Below the pieces are notes generated by a model. It worked only from the letters and a program-made list of their open reading frames with translations. It searched no databases and had not been told where the DNA came from. Both the position numbers and the translations under genes were made by a program. From Deltaproteobacteria bacterium (GTDB lineage: Bacteria > Desulfobacterota > Desulfobacteria > Desulfobacterales > SURF-15), in the NCBI GenBank assembly GCA_019309565.1, contig JAFDFZ010000004.1, positions 28,524 to 92,523 on the forward strand: a stretch of 64,000 bases of DNA. The letters are read 5' to 3'. Positions 16,991 to 24,914 of the stretch are shown in pieces. Every line of letters begins with the position of its first letter. Position 1 is the first letter of the stretch.

Positions 16991-18649
16991 TCAGCCAACC
17001 TCTACAATACTTGGGGTGTAATCTTCTGGCCTCTCGAAACCTAGTAGTTTTAAACATGTAGCCGCCAGAGAGCTTATTCCCAGATCTTTGTGCCCTGAGA
17101 GCCGAACATCGGCTGTTCCGCTGGGGTCATAGACACAGGCAGGCACTGGATTCAGTGAATGGGATGTTTTCGGCTTCGGCTTCCCTGTTTCCGGATCGAT
17201 GTTTATCTCTCTGGTTTTCTTGTTGCGTTCATACATATCATCAGAGTTTCCGTGGTCAGCGCTTACAACCAGTATGCCATCGGTTTCTTTAACAGCCTCA
17301 AGCAGTCGGGCGATGCACAGATCGACCGCTTCGACGGCTATTTCAACAGCATCAAAAACCCCGGTATGTCCAACCATGTCTCCATTTGCGTAATTCAATC
17401 GAATAAACCGATAGCGCCCATTTTTTACGGCTTCTACTACTTTGTCGGTTATTTCTGCTGCCTTCATCCAGGGGCGCTGTTCAAAGGGAACCATGTCCGA
17501 AGGCACTTCTATATAATCTTCCAGGTTCTCATCGAACTTTCCTGTTCGGTTGCCATTAAAAAAGTAGGTCACGTGGCCAAACTTCTGAGTTTCACTTATG
17601 GCAAGCTGTTTAATGCCGGCTTTGACGAGATATTCGCCCAGCGTGCGGTCGATTCCGGGCGGACTGACCAAATATTTGCTCGGCACCAAGGCATCACCAT
17701 CATATTGCATCATACCCGCGTATTTAACTTTGGGTTTCGGTCCTCGAGGAAATTTATCGAAGGTTTCCGATTCAAAAGCCTGGCTGATTTCGATGGCCCT
17801 GTCCCCTCGGAAATTGAAAAAAATAACGCTGTCACCATCAACAATCGGCCCGATGGCCGAATGGTTTCTTGCAATCACAAAGGGGGGCAGGTCCTGATCG
17901 ATCACCCCCGGGTTTTCCCTGCGCAGCGTTTCAATGGCTTCACGGGCCGATTTAAACTTTCGCCCCTCGCCTTTAACATGGGTTTTCCATCCCAGCTCAA
18001 CCATGCCCCAATCGGCCTGATATCGATCCATGGTGATTTTCATTCGCCCCCCGCCCGAGGCAATTTCAAAGTCAATATTGCTTTCTTTTCTCAAGGCGGA
18101 AAGGAAATTCTCGAGCCGATCCACATATTCTAAGGCCGATGTAGGTCGAACGTCTCTTCCGTCCAGCAAGATATGAATGCGGGCTGTTTTCACCCCTTCT
18201 GCTTTGGCCTCGGTTAAAAGTGCTTCCAGATGCTCTATATGGCTGTGAACGTTGCCATCCGACAACAGCCCGATAAAGTGAAGCTTCGAATTGTGGTGAA
18301 TTACATTTTCGATTAATTCCTTCCAGACCGCCCCATTGAAAATATCGCGAGATTCTATAGCCTTGTTGATAAGGCTGGCGCCCTGTTCGAAAACCCGGCC
18401 GCAACCGATGGCATTATGTCCAATTTCGCTGTTTCCCATATCTGAATCCGAAGGCATCCCAACCGCTGTTCCATGGGCTATTAACCGGGTGGAAACCGCA
18501 TGAGTCAAAAGCCAGTCTAAGGCCGGGGTATTGGCCCTGCGGACCATATCGCCTTCTTCATATTTCCCGATACCGACTCCGTCCATGATGGTCAGCACAA
18601 CGGGGCCCCGGGGACCACTGAATTTTTTGGAACTTATCAACTTTTCCAT
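16991..18649 (-). CDS. gpmI: 2,3-bisphosphoglycerate-independent phosphoglycerate mutase
   Basis: A 552-residue cofactor-independent mutase interconverting 3- and 2-phosphoglycerate in glycolysis and gluconeogenesis, using two Mn ions. The N-terminal metal site is TIMDGVGIGKYEEGDMV (near residue 21), the catalytic serine lies in PSDSDMGNSEIGHNAIGCGR (about residues 65-84), and the late metal site is VVSADHGNSDDM (about 470). HILLDGRDVRPTSALEYVDR gives the substrate-binding segment. GGGAG lies 8 bases before the ATG at 18649. Length is slightly above the usual 510-530. The TPR-like gene follows on the same strand but the gap is too large to assume one operon. Confidence 0.95.
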   Translation of the reverse strand: MEKLISSKKFSGPRGPVVLTIMDGVGIGKYEEGDMVRRANTPALDWLLTHAVSTRLIAHGTAVGMPSDSDMGNSEIGHNAIGCGRVFEQGASLINKAIESRDIFNGAVWKELIENVIHHNSKLHFIGLLSDGNVHSHIEHLEALLTEAKAEGVKTARIHILLDGRDVRPTSALEYVDRLENFLSALRKESNIDFEIASGGGRMKITMDRYQADWGMVELGWKTHVKGEGRKFKSAREAIETLRRENPGVIDQDLPPFVIARNHSAIGPIVDGDSVIFFNFRGDRAIEISQAFESETFDKFPRGPKPKVKYAGMMQYDGDALVPSKYLVSPPGIDRTLGEYLVKAGIKQLAISETQKFGHVTYFFNGNRTGKFDENLEDYIEVPSDMVPFEQRPWMKAAEITDKVVEAVKNGRYRFIRLNYANGDMVGHTGVFDAVEIAVEAVDLCIARLLEAVKETDGILVVSADHGNSDDMYERNKKTREINIDPETGKPKPKTSHSLNPVPACVYDPSGTADVRLSGHKDLGISSLAATCLKLLGFERPEDYTPSIVEVG

Positions 18650-19030
18650 AGTATCCGCTCCCTTGACTCCGAAAATCGGTTAGCGGCGGATTTTCGAAAT
18701 CTTTGCTCCCTCTAATGCCAGTTTAACCATAAAAGTTTTTGCCTTTTTACCAGCCAGATCGTTGAGACTAATAGAAAAATGGATCCGTGTAAAGCCCAAT
18801 CAGATAAAGACGGCTATTCTCGGTGAACGTGAAACGTGTTTCAATACACCGAATGGTGGCCCCTTTCTTGCCCTCCTCAAAATACGATGATCCGGTGAAC
18901 CATGAACGACGATGAGTCTCAGATTAACCAAAAACGGCTGCATAATCTGCTTGTCAATTGAAATGATTGGTATTAGTATTCTTTAAAAAAAGCGGTGCGA
19001 TGATACCAACCAATTTTAAGGAGGTTATTG
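18650..19030. promoter_or_regulatory. Divergent intergenic region with a promoter candidate at 18951-18979
   Basis: 381 bases between divergent gpmI and the lipoprotein gene. TTGTCA (18951-18956) and TAGTAT (18974-18979) are separated by 17 bases and lie about 50 bases upstream of the lipoprotein start, a reasonable sigma-70-like promoter for it. An ATTCTCGGTGAAC segment near 18817 repeats the arm of the 16843 hairpin. Confidence 0.45.
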
Positions 19031-19312
19031 ATGTCTTTAAGAAGAGTACTTGTTCTCGTTGTCATTGCCGGCTTAATCATTGGATGTGCGGGTTCTGCGA
19101 AAAATCTCAATAAGGTCAGGCTCGGTATGACCAAAGTGGAGGTTATCAAAGCCATGGGCAAACCCGCTTATGTCAGCGCAAGAGAAAACGTTGAATTCTT
19201 AAATTACAAACTTAGATCGAAAAGCATATTCACGGATGAATATTTTGTAAGATTAAAGGATGGAAGAGTCGACTTGTTCGGCCGCAAGGGAGATTTCGGT
19301 TTCGTTTACTAG
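19031..19312 (+). CDS. Small lipoprotein with BamE/SmpA-like fold
   Basis: A 93-residue lipoprotein. The N-terminal MSLRRVLVLVVIAGLIIGC is a type II signal with lipobox LIIGC. The mature part contains LNKVRLGMTKVEVIKAMGKP, the LGMTxxEVxxxMGxP pattern of the BamE/SmpA family, then a FVRLKDGRVDLFG strand pair. BamE helps beta-barrel assembly, but many short relatives of unknown role exist and this one stands alone. AAGGAGG at about 19018-19024 sets the ATG at 19031; a TTG three bases earlier is not needed. Confidence 0.8.
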   Translation: MSLRRVLVLVVIAGLIIGCAGSAKNLNKVRLGMTKVEVIKAMGKPAYVSARENVEFLNYKLRSKSIFTDEYFVRLKDGRVDLFGRKGDFGFVY

Positions 19313-19387
19313 AGAAATGTATGCCCGGGCAATGATCAGCCCAATGCCCTGCATTTTCCGTTGGATCATTCTCTTTCTATGAAAATA

Positions 19388-19951
19388 CTACCGATCCGGC
19401 CTGAGCAGCAGCGCACTTCGATCACCAAATTTGCCGGACAGGTTCTGTTTTCTAAAACCGATCTTATCAGCCCAGGCCAGCGAGCGGGCGAAATTCTTTC
19501 GGGAAACATGATGTTTCGGCTCTATGACTAGAAGCATGCCGCCGGGTTTAAGGCTATTCCATATCTCTTTAAGAAAGCAGGCCTGCTCGGAGACTTCATG
19601 CACCACATGAAGAGCTGCTGCAAAATCCACTTTTTCTCTAAGGTCATCAACCCCAAGACTCTGTTCGTTTGCCAATCGAAGTTCGATTCGATCGAGAACA
19701 CCGGCCTTTTTAGCCCTGCGACGTAAAACCTCTAGCATCTTGTCTTGAATTTCAACCGCTATCACCCGCCCGTTAGAACCGACCATCTTTGCCAAAGGCA
19801 GAGTAAAGAAACCCATTGCACATCCCGGCTCCAGAACTGTCATTCCGGGGCTGACAAACCGCCCTAACATCTTATACGGATTTTCCAGCAATTTTCTGAA
19901 CGGACTCAGCAGCAGATAACCTATCCATGTGGGACAGAGATGATTACCCAT
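19388..19951 (-). CDS. Class I SAM-dependent methyltransferase
   Basis: A 187-residue Rossmann-like methyltransferase. Motif I is MTVLEPGCAMGFFTLPLAKM (about residues 36-55), the acidic ribose-binding residue is in VIAVEIQDKML (about 63-73), and motif IV/V is VDFAAALHVVHEVSEQ (about 103-118), followed by LKPGGMLLVIEPKHHVSRKN. The pattern is of the ubiE/Methyltransf_11-like type, acceptor unknown. AAGGAG lies 7 bases upstream of the ATG at 19951. It converges with the BamE-like lipoprotein and diverges from the next methyltransferase. Confidence 0.8.
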   Translation of the reverse strand: MGNHLCPTWIGYLLLSPFRKLLENPYKMLGRFVSPGMTVLEPGCAMGFFTLPLAKMVGSNGRVIAVEIQDKMLEVLRRRAKKAGVLDRIELRLANEQSLGVDDLREKVDFAAALHVVHEVSEQACFLKEIWNSLKPGGMLLVIEPKHHVSRKNFARSLAWADKIGFRKQNLSGKFGDRSALLLRPDR

Positions 19952-20097
19952 CACGCAGCTCCTTGTGCATAGAAAGCTCCTTTTTGCATGAAATAGAAAT
20001 TGATGTTAAAAATAATAAGATCCATCGGGGGCTCTGACAAGAAGAAAATGGATTAAATGCTGGATGTGGAAACCGACGTGACGATTGACAGTGTATC

Positions 20098-20688
20098 ATG
20101 TTAGGTTTTCTGAATATATTAAATCCGAAGTGGTGGCTTTTTGAATGGCGGTATTGGCGTATGCTGACCCCCTGGGATACCAACATAACCCCTCCGGAGG
20201 TCATGGAATTTATCGCCAATACACCCCCTGGCCGTGCACTTGATCTGGGTTGTGGAACAGGAACCAATGCAATTACCCTAGCCAGGCATGGATGGCAGGT
20301 AACCGGCGTTGATTTTTCATATAAAGCCATTTATGCTGCACGCAGGAAGGCGGCAAAAGCAGGATTGAGCATAGACTTTCGCTTAACCGATGTAACCGCT
20401 CTAAAAGAGCTCATCGCAGTGTACGACTTTGCATTAGACATCGGGTGCCTGTTCGCACTTAATGATGTGGAGAGAAAAAGATATGCCGCAGGATTATTTC
20501 GCCTGGTTAGGCCCGGCGGCTGTTACATGGTATATGCCTGGCTGCCAAGACTCTGGCGGGGAAAGATTCGGGGAATCACCCCGGAAGAAATGGCCGCTCT
20601 GTTTGTTCCGGTGTTTGAACAAACACAAATCGTTGTGGGACAGGAAAGGGGACATAAAACCGCATGGTATTGGTTCAAAAAAAGATGA
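20098..20688 (+). CDS. Class I SAM-dependent methyltransferase, first gene of the metal-import operon
   Basis: A 196-residue methyltransferase. Motif I is GRALDLGCGTGTNAITLARH (about residues 42-61), the acidic loop is VTGVDFSYKAI and the post-core segment is LVRPGGCYMVYAWLPR. It resembles tellurite-resistance/TehB-like or thiopurine-type enzymes, acceptor unknown. Its TGA overlaps the ATG of the next gene (ATGA at 20685-20688), so it is translationally coupled to the ZnuA-like protein. Why a methyltransferase leads a metal transporter operon is not clear. No ribosome site is obvious at 20098, and the ATG at 20161 is an alternative that would keep motif I. Confidence 0.8.
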   Translation: MLGFLNILNPKWWLFEWRYWRMLTPWDTNITPPEVMEFIANTPPGRALDLGCGTGTNAITLARHGWQVTGVDFSYKAIYAARRKAAKAGLSIDFRLTDVTALKELIAVYDFALDIGCLFALNDVERKRYAAGLFRLVRPGGCYMVYAWLPRLWRGKIRGITPEEMAALFVPVFEQTQIVVGQERGHKTAWYWFKKR

Positions 20689-21572
20689 AACGAATTCTTG
20701 TGATTCTGACAGTGGGGTTGGCAACGCTTTCTTTCATTTGCCCGGACAGGGTGGGTTCAGCCGAAAGGGCGTATGTTTTCGTGAGCATTCTGCCTCAAAA
20801 GTACTTTGTTGAACGCGTGGGTGGGGATGCGGTTGATGTATCGGTGATGGTGAAGCCGGGTTCGGACATTCACACCTATGAGCCAAAGCCTCAACAGATG
20901 ATTGCGCTTAGCAAAACAAGGGCTTATTTTACCATCGGAATCAGTTTCGAGAAAGTTTGGCTTCCCAAAATAAAGGCGGCAAATCCCGCAATGCAGATCA
21001 TTCATACGGAGAAAGGCATACGGAAAATTCCCATGGAACCTGCCCGTATCAAAACCGAATCAACCGATGCCGGCATGCTTGATCCTCACATCTGGACCGC
21101 ACCAAGGCTGGTAAAAATTCAGGTGAAGAATATTTTCGATGGATTGATTAAAGTTGATAGGAGCCATCGAAGTGTGTTTGAAGCCAATTACGTAAAATTC
21201 TTAAAAGAACTGGATAAAATCGATACCGAAATGAAAAACATGTTTGCAGGAAAAAAAGGCCTTGAGTTTATGGTCTTTCATCCGGCCTGGGGTTATTTTG
21301 CAAAAGATTATGGATTGAAGCAGATATCCATAGAAATTGAAGGCAAGAAACCAAAACCCGCTCAACTGATGAAGTTGATCAAGCATGCAAGACAGAAGGG
21401 CATCAAGGTAATTATCATGCAGCCGGGTCTGTCAACCCGTGCTGCTGAAACCATTGCCAAAGCCATTGGCGGAAGCCTTGTTTTTATTGATCCTCTGGCA
21501 TATGATTGGTTTAATAACATACGCAGCCTGGCCGCAACAATAATCTCAGCCTCGGTAAATCAGACTAAATGA
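20685..21572 (+). CDS. znuA: Metal ABC transporter substrate-binding protein (ZnuA/TroA-like)
   Basis: A 295-residue periplasmic cluster A-I metal-binding protein. Residues 1-25 are a signal peptide. Candidate metal ligands are the His in GSDIHTYEP (about residue 65), LDPHIWTAP (about 138), MVFHPAWGYFAKDY (about 202) and the Asp in FIDPLAYDW (about 272), matching the three-His-one-acid plan of Zn/Mn binders. It lacks the long His-rich loop of classical ZnuA, so Zn versus Mn cannot be decided. Start chosen at 20685 because of the ATGA overlap with the methyltransferase; its own TGA overlaps the next start the same way. Confidence 0.88.
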   Translation: MKRILVILTVGLATLSFICPDRVGSAERAYVFVSILPQKYFVERVGGDAVDVSVMVKPGSDIHTYEPKPQQMIALSKTRAYFTIGISFEKVWLPKIKAANPAMQIIHTEKGIRKIPMEPARIKTESTDAGMLDPHIWTAPRLVKIQVKNIFDGLIKVDRSHRSVFEANYVKFLKELDKIDTEMKNMFAGKKGLEFMVFHPAWGYFAKDYGLKQISIEIEGKKPKPAQLMKLIKHARQKGIKVIIMQPGLSTRAAETIAKAIGGSLVFIDPLAYDWFNNIRSLAATIISASVNQTK

Positions 21573-22318
21573 CTTCAGCAATCATTGAAATAACAAACCT
21601 TTCCTTTTCCTATAACAGACATGAGGTCTTAAAACACGTTAATCTCAGGGTTAAAAGGGGAGAGTTCCTTGCCCTGATCGGCCCCAACGGAGGGGGTAAA
21701 ACGACTTTGCTTAAACTAATACTCGGCCTGTTGATACCGGATAAGGGAATGGTCCGGGTGTTTGGCCAGCCCCCTCTAAAGGTATCTTATAGAATGGGTT
21801 ACGTTCCACAGGATACATATTTAAACAGGTATTTCCCTGTAACGGCTTTAGAGGTAGTGCTGATGGGCAGATTGAAGTCCGGAAAGGGCTGGCGACGGCC
21901 CTCTCGAATCGATCGCATAGCGGCCCAAAAGGCGCTGGAGAAGATGGCGATGGCAGAATATGGCAACAGGCACATTGCTGAGCTTTCCGGCGGCCAGCGC
22001 CAACGTATACTGATTGCAAGGGCGCTGGTATCCGAACCCGAACTGCTTTTGCTGGATGAGCCTACGGCAAGCATTGACACGACAGGGCAAACGGAATTCT
22101 ATTCAATTATAGAAAATATTCACAAAACGGCAACCATCTTGATGGTTACCCATGATTTGATGATGTTGTCCAGCCATGTTGACTCTGTGGCATGTGTAAA
22201 CCGACTTGTGCATTACCATGATGAAGCTCAAATTACCGAAGAGATGCTTGCAATGTATGAGTGTCCGGTTGAACTGATTGCTCATGGATTGCCGCATCGG
22301 GTATTGAAGGAACATTGA
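21569..22318 (+). CDS. znuC: Metal ABC transporter ATP-binding protein (ZnuC-like)
   Basis: A 249-residue ABC ATPase powering the ZnuACB-type importer. Walker A is GPNGGGKTT (about residues 37-45), the signature is ELSGGQRQRILIARAL (about 137-152), Walker B is LLLLDEPTASID (about 157-168), and the switch His is in MVTHDLMMLS. It overlaps both neighbours by a few bases (ATGA at 21569-21572, TGATG at 22316-22320), which implies balanced translation of the three transporter parts. Complete and of normal length. Confidence 0.92.
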   Translation: MTSAIIEITNLSFSYNRHEVLKHVNLRVKRGEFLALIGPNGGGKTTLLKLILGLLIPDKGMVRVFGQPPLKVSYRMGYVPQDTYLNRYFPVTALEVVLMGRLKSGKGWRRPSRIDRIAAQKALEKMAMAEYGNRHIAELSGGQRQRILIARALVSEPELLLLDEPTASIDTTGQTEFYSIIENIHKTATILMVTHDLMMLSSHVDSVACVNRLVHYHDEAQITEEMLAMYECPVELIAHGLPHRVLKEH

Positions 22319-23148
22319 TGTTAGAGATACTGCAGTACGAGTTTATGCGTAATGCATTGCTGGCGGGTCTTGTTGCCAGCCTTACATGTGGCATTATTGG
22401 TACATTGATTGTGGTGAACCGACTTGTTTTTCTCTCCGGCGGAATCGCCCATACGGCCTATGGAGGTATAGGCATTGCGTTTTATTTTGGGCTTCCCTAT
22501 CTTGTCGGCACCATAGGTTTCAGCCTGCTGGCAGCGGTCATCATGGCAGCAGTCAGCCTGAAGGCAAGACATCGATCAGACACCATCATCGGAGTGATGT
22601 GGGCATTCGGCATGGCGGTGGGTGTTATTTTTCTTGATCTTACGCCCGGATACCGCGCTGACTTGATGAGCTATCTGTTCGGGAGCATCCTGAGCGTGCC
22701 GAATTCCGAACTGCTGCAAATGATGGCCGTGGGTATCGGGGTTTTTTGCCTTATCATCTATTTTTATAATGATTTTCTTGCAATGTCCTATGATGAAGAA
22801 TTTGCATTATTAAGGGGGGTGCCTGTCCGGGGACTTTTTTTTCTTCTGATCATTATGACAACGCTTTCAATTATAATGGTAATTCGAGTTGTCGGGCTTA
22901 TTCTGGCGATCGCGCTTCTTACCATTCCCCCATTTATTGCAGAAAAATTCTCAACCTCTCTGGCAAAGATGATGTTTTTTTCAAGTGCGCTATGTGCTGT
23001 ATTTTGTGTGGTGGGACTTTGGCTGTCTTACCTCTTTAACCTCACATCCGGAGCCACCATCATCATGGTGGCCGGTGCCGGCTTTTTTGTTGCTTTAATT
23101 GTGGAATGGCTTCAATCGAGATATGAAACAGCTTTATCGAGCAAATAG
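22318..23148 (+). CDS. znuB: Metal ABC transporter permease (ZnuB-like)
   Basis: A 276-residue inner-membrane permease of the ABC-3 family with about eight hydrophobic segments. Typical features are YEFMRNALLAGLVASLTCGI at the N-terminus, the SGGIAHTAYGGIGIAF segment near residue 38 and RVVGLILAIALLTIPPFIAE near residue 188. The ATG at 22318 overlaps the znuC TGA by one base; a TTG three bases earlier is not needed. The 3' end overlaps the next open frame by 26 bases. Confidence 0.92.
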   Translation: MLEILQYEFMRNALLAGLVASLTCGIIGTLIVVNRLVFLSGGIAHTAYGGIGIAFYFGLPYLVGTIGFSLLAAVIMAAVSLKARHRSDTIIGVMWAFGMAVGVIFLDLTPGYRADLMSYLFGSILSVPNSELLQMMAVGIGVFCLIIYFYNDFLAMSYDEEFALLRGVPVRGLFFLLIIMTTLSIIMVIRVVGLILAIALLTIPPFIAEKFSTSLAKMMFFSSALCAVFCVVGLWLSYLFNLTSGATIIMVAGAGFFVALIVEWLQSRYETALSSK

Positions 23149-23536
23149 ATCCAATATAATTTGCCGCATTGTCCTGTTCGCTGTGCTGGGCTCGGGCCTA
23201 TTGGTGGCCTGTTATACCCCAAACAGCGTAAAGACAGGTGCTAAAGAAACATTTAATCCGTTTTCCGCTGCGGTTCTATTTTACCGTGGCCCTTTAAACC
23301 ATCTCTCTGCGGTTCGAATCGGTGAATGCCCCATGTATCCGTCGGATTCCGAGTACAGCATTCAGAGTTTTGAAAAACACGGTATGCTCATCGGCTGGAT
23401 TATGACAATGGACAGGCTTATGCGATGCGGGCGCGATGAAACCAAATTGTCACCACGCATTCTTGTAAATGGAAGATGGAAGACTTTCGATCCGCTGGAC
23501 AATAACGATTTCTGGTGGAGTAAAACCACTGAGTGA
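23123..23536 (+). CDS. YidD-like lipoprotein at the end of the znu operon
   Basis: A 137-residue protein. Residues 1-30 are a lipoprotein signal with lipobox LLVAC (Cys30). The mature part follows the YidD pattern: LFYRGPLNHLSAVRIGECPM, then YPSDSEYSIQSFEKHGMLIG and MDRLMRCGRDE. In classical YidD the segment reads CRFxPTCSxYAxxAxxxxG. Here the middle cysteine is replaced by Ser. YidD assists membrane protein insertion, but lipid-anchored relatives have no settled role. The start at 23123 lies inside znuB and overlaps it by 26 bases, placing the gene in the same transcript. Confidence 0.7.
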   Translation: MKQLYRANRSNIICRIVLFAVLGSGLLVACYTPNSVKTGAKETFNPFSAAVLFYRGPLNHLSAVRIGECPMYPSDSEYSIQSFEKHGMLIGWIMTMDRLMRCGRDETKLSPRILVNGRWKTFDPLDNNDFWWSKTTE

Positions 23537-23762
23537 TGCCAGCTGCTCATCCAATCACGCCCCGGTTGCAATACGTCGAGCACAGCGCAACGGATGTTTC
23601 TATGCCGGAATAAACCCCGTTGTTGAATCACGAGTCCAGTCTAAACCCTGTAAGCTGGATTTAATCGTGTGTTAAGGGTATTTTGCCATGTGATTTTTGG
23701 ATTTTGCCACCTGTGAATTCCACAATGATAGAAATAACACAGAGAGAAATGACAATAGTTCA

Positions 23763-23814
23763 CGGCAAAATGGCAGATTTGAATCATTGTTTTTTACAAC
23801 TACGGGGTAAACCT
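23763..23814 (-). repeat. Dispersed repeat DR2, copy 3
   Basis: Read on the minus strand it gives GGTTTACCCCGTAGTTG at one end and GCCATTTTGCC at the other, with a diverged middle. A half copy (AAAAATCACATGGCAAAAT on the minus strand) lies at 23677-23700, and a weaker one at 23609-23632. Together they fill the 23537-23814 gap between the YidD-like gene and the adenosyltransferase. Confidence 0.6.
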
Positions 23815-24336
23815 TCAAAACTCAATTCCCTTCTGAGCTTTGATTCCGGCTTTAAACGGGTGTTTGACAGCCTGCATTTCCGTAACCAGATCCGCTGCGT
23901 CAACCAACAACTCAGAAGCATCTCTGCCTGTGATTATCACATGCAGATCTTTTGGTTTTGCACATAAAGCAGCAACGATTTCTTTTTCATCGATCATTTT
24001 CAATTTGATAATATGGGTGAGTTCATCCAAGATGATAATTTGATATTTTTCAGAAGCAATCATCTGTTTTGCAAACTGCCAGGCGGTCTGCGCCGCCTGT
24101 TTGTCCTTGTTAAAATCATCGGATTTCCAGGTGAACCCCCGGCCCATGACGTGTATCTCCATTAGATCTTCAAACCGCTTTAAAGCCTCCAGCTCCCCAC
24201 ATTGCCAAGAGCCCTTAATGAACTGGATCATACAAATTTTAAAGTGATGTCCCATGGCTCTTAAAGCCAGCCCCAGGGCAGCGGTCGTTTTCCCCTTTCC
24301 ATTCCCTGTAAAGAGCAATATCAGGCCTTTTTTCAT
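23815..24336 (-). CDS. cobO: Cob(I)yrinic acid a,c-diamide adenosyltransferase
   Basis: A 173-residue CobA/CobO/BtuR-type ATP:corrinoid adenosyltransferase, which attaches the adenosyl group to cobalt in coenzyme B12 synthesis or salvage. The P-loop is LLFTGNGKGKTTAALGLALR (about residues 6-25), and further family segments are MIQFIKGSWQCGELEAL, MGRGFTWKS and IIILDELTHIIKL. It is complete and slightly shorter than the 190-200 residues usual for CobA. No other cobalamin gene is near and no cobalamin riboswitch was recognised upstream; the upstream 578 bases hold repeats instead. Confidence 0.92.
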   Translation of the reverse strand: MKKGLILLFTGNGKGKTTAALGLALRAMGHHFKICMIQFIKGSWQCGELEALKRFEDLMEIHVMGRGFTWKSDDFNKDKQAAQTAWQFAKQMIASEKYQIIILDELTHIIKLKMIDEKEIVAALCAKPKDLHVIITGRDASELLVDAADLVTEMQAVKHPFKAGIKAQKGIEF

Positions 24337-24410
24337 GCTAACCCCCGATTTTCGGCCAAGTGTATACTGGCAGCAATTCTCTTCGAAGTTCGAAACATGA
24401 GCCGTAAAGA

Positions 24411-24505
24411 ATTGAAGACCCTGCAGCCCCGCTTAAGCGGGATCTTCGCCTTTGCTGGGTCGTAGCCAATGGCCAAGCCTAATCTCTTCCACAAGCTTAA
24501 GGGGA
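24411..24505 (+). repeat. Dispersed repeat DR3, copy 1
   Basis: Begins ATTGAAGACCCTGCAGCCCC and ends AAGCTTAAGGGGA. Aligns end to end with 47949-48042 with roughly a dozen substitutions and one single-base gap (about 85 percent identity by eye). An internal palindrome CCCGCTTAAGCGGG can form a stem. Confidence 0.75.
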
Positions 24506-24822
24506 GGGCGCTCCCTGTTTCGGTTCAAGTTTCGCACCACAAATCCTTTAAAAAACCTTATATGACGACGTCGAATGGAATTTTTAAAAGGCAAAATACA
24601 CTTTACCATCCTTCGATAACGGCACAATGGAAGTCAACAAAGCGCTTAAACTAAGGGGATCAAGATTCCGGCCACTTACAACCCTTTCCCCTGTGCCTTA
24701 AACTCAGTGTTTTGCACTGGCTGCCGCTTGAAGAGCTTCGATGTAATTATTTTGCCTTTAAAAATTTTACCCCGTTGTTTTAAAACCGCTTAAAGGGTGC
24801 AGCCGTTAGATACTTATAGATA

Positions 24823-24873
24823 GGCCAAAATGGCAATTTTACTATGTGATTTATGCAACTACGGGGTTTATTC
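24823..24873 (-). repeat. Dispersed repeat DR2, copy 4
   Basis: The clearest DR2 copy. On the minus strand it reads AATAAACCCCGTAGTTGCAT, then AAATCACATAGTAAAATTGC and CATTTTGGCC. It shares CCCCGTAGTTGCATAAATCA exactly with copy 1 at 8062-8097. Confidence 0.75.
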
Positions 24874-24914
24874 GACTTAAGAACCATTGACTATCTTACG
24901 GTAAAATAAGGTGC

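Larger units (their letters stand above)
24337..24914. other. Long intergenic gap filled with DR3 and DR2 repeats
   Basis: 578 bases between two minus-strand genes. DR3 copy 1 occupies about 24411-24505 and DR2 copy 4 occupies 24823-24873 on the opposite strand. The remainder is low-complexity purine/pyrimidine sequence with no supported gene. Confidence 0.5.

Noticed and set aside
17159..18133. 324-codon plus-strand open frame
   Set aside because: Fully antisense to gpmI, which has all catalytic motifs.
20085..20090. TTGACA as -35 box for the methyltransferase-znu operon
   Set aside because: It lies only 8 bases before the annotated start, so any matching -10 would fall inside the gene. 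It would only make sense if translation began at 20161.
24337..24914. Cobalamin riboswitch upstream of cobO
   Set aside because: The B12-box-like core could not be found; the gap is explained by DR2 and DR3 repeats.
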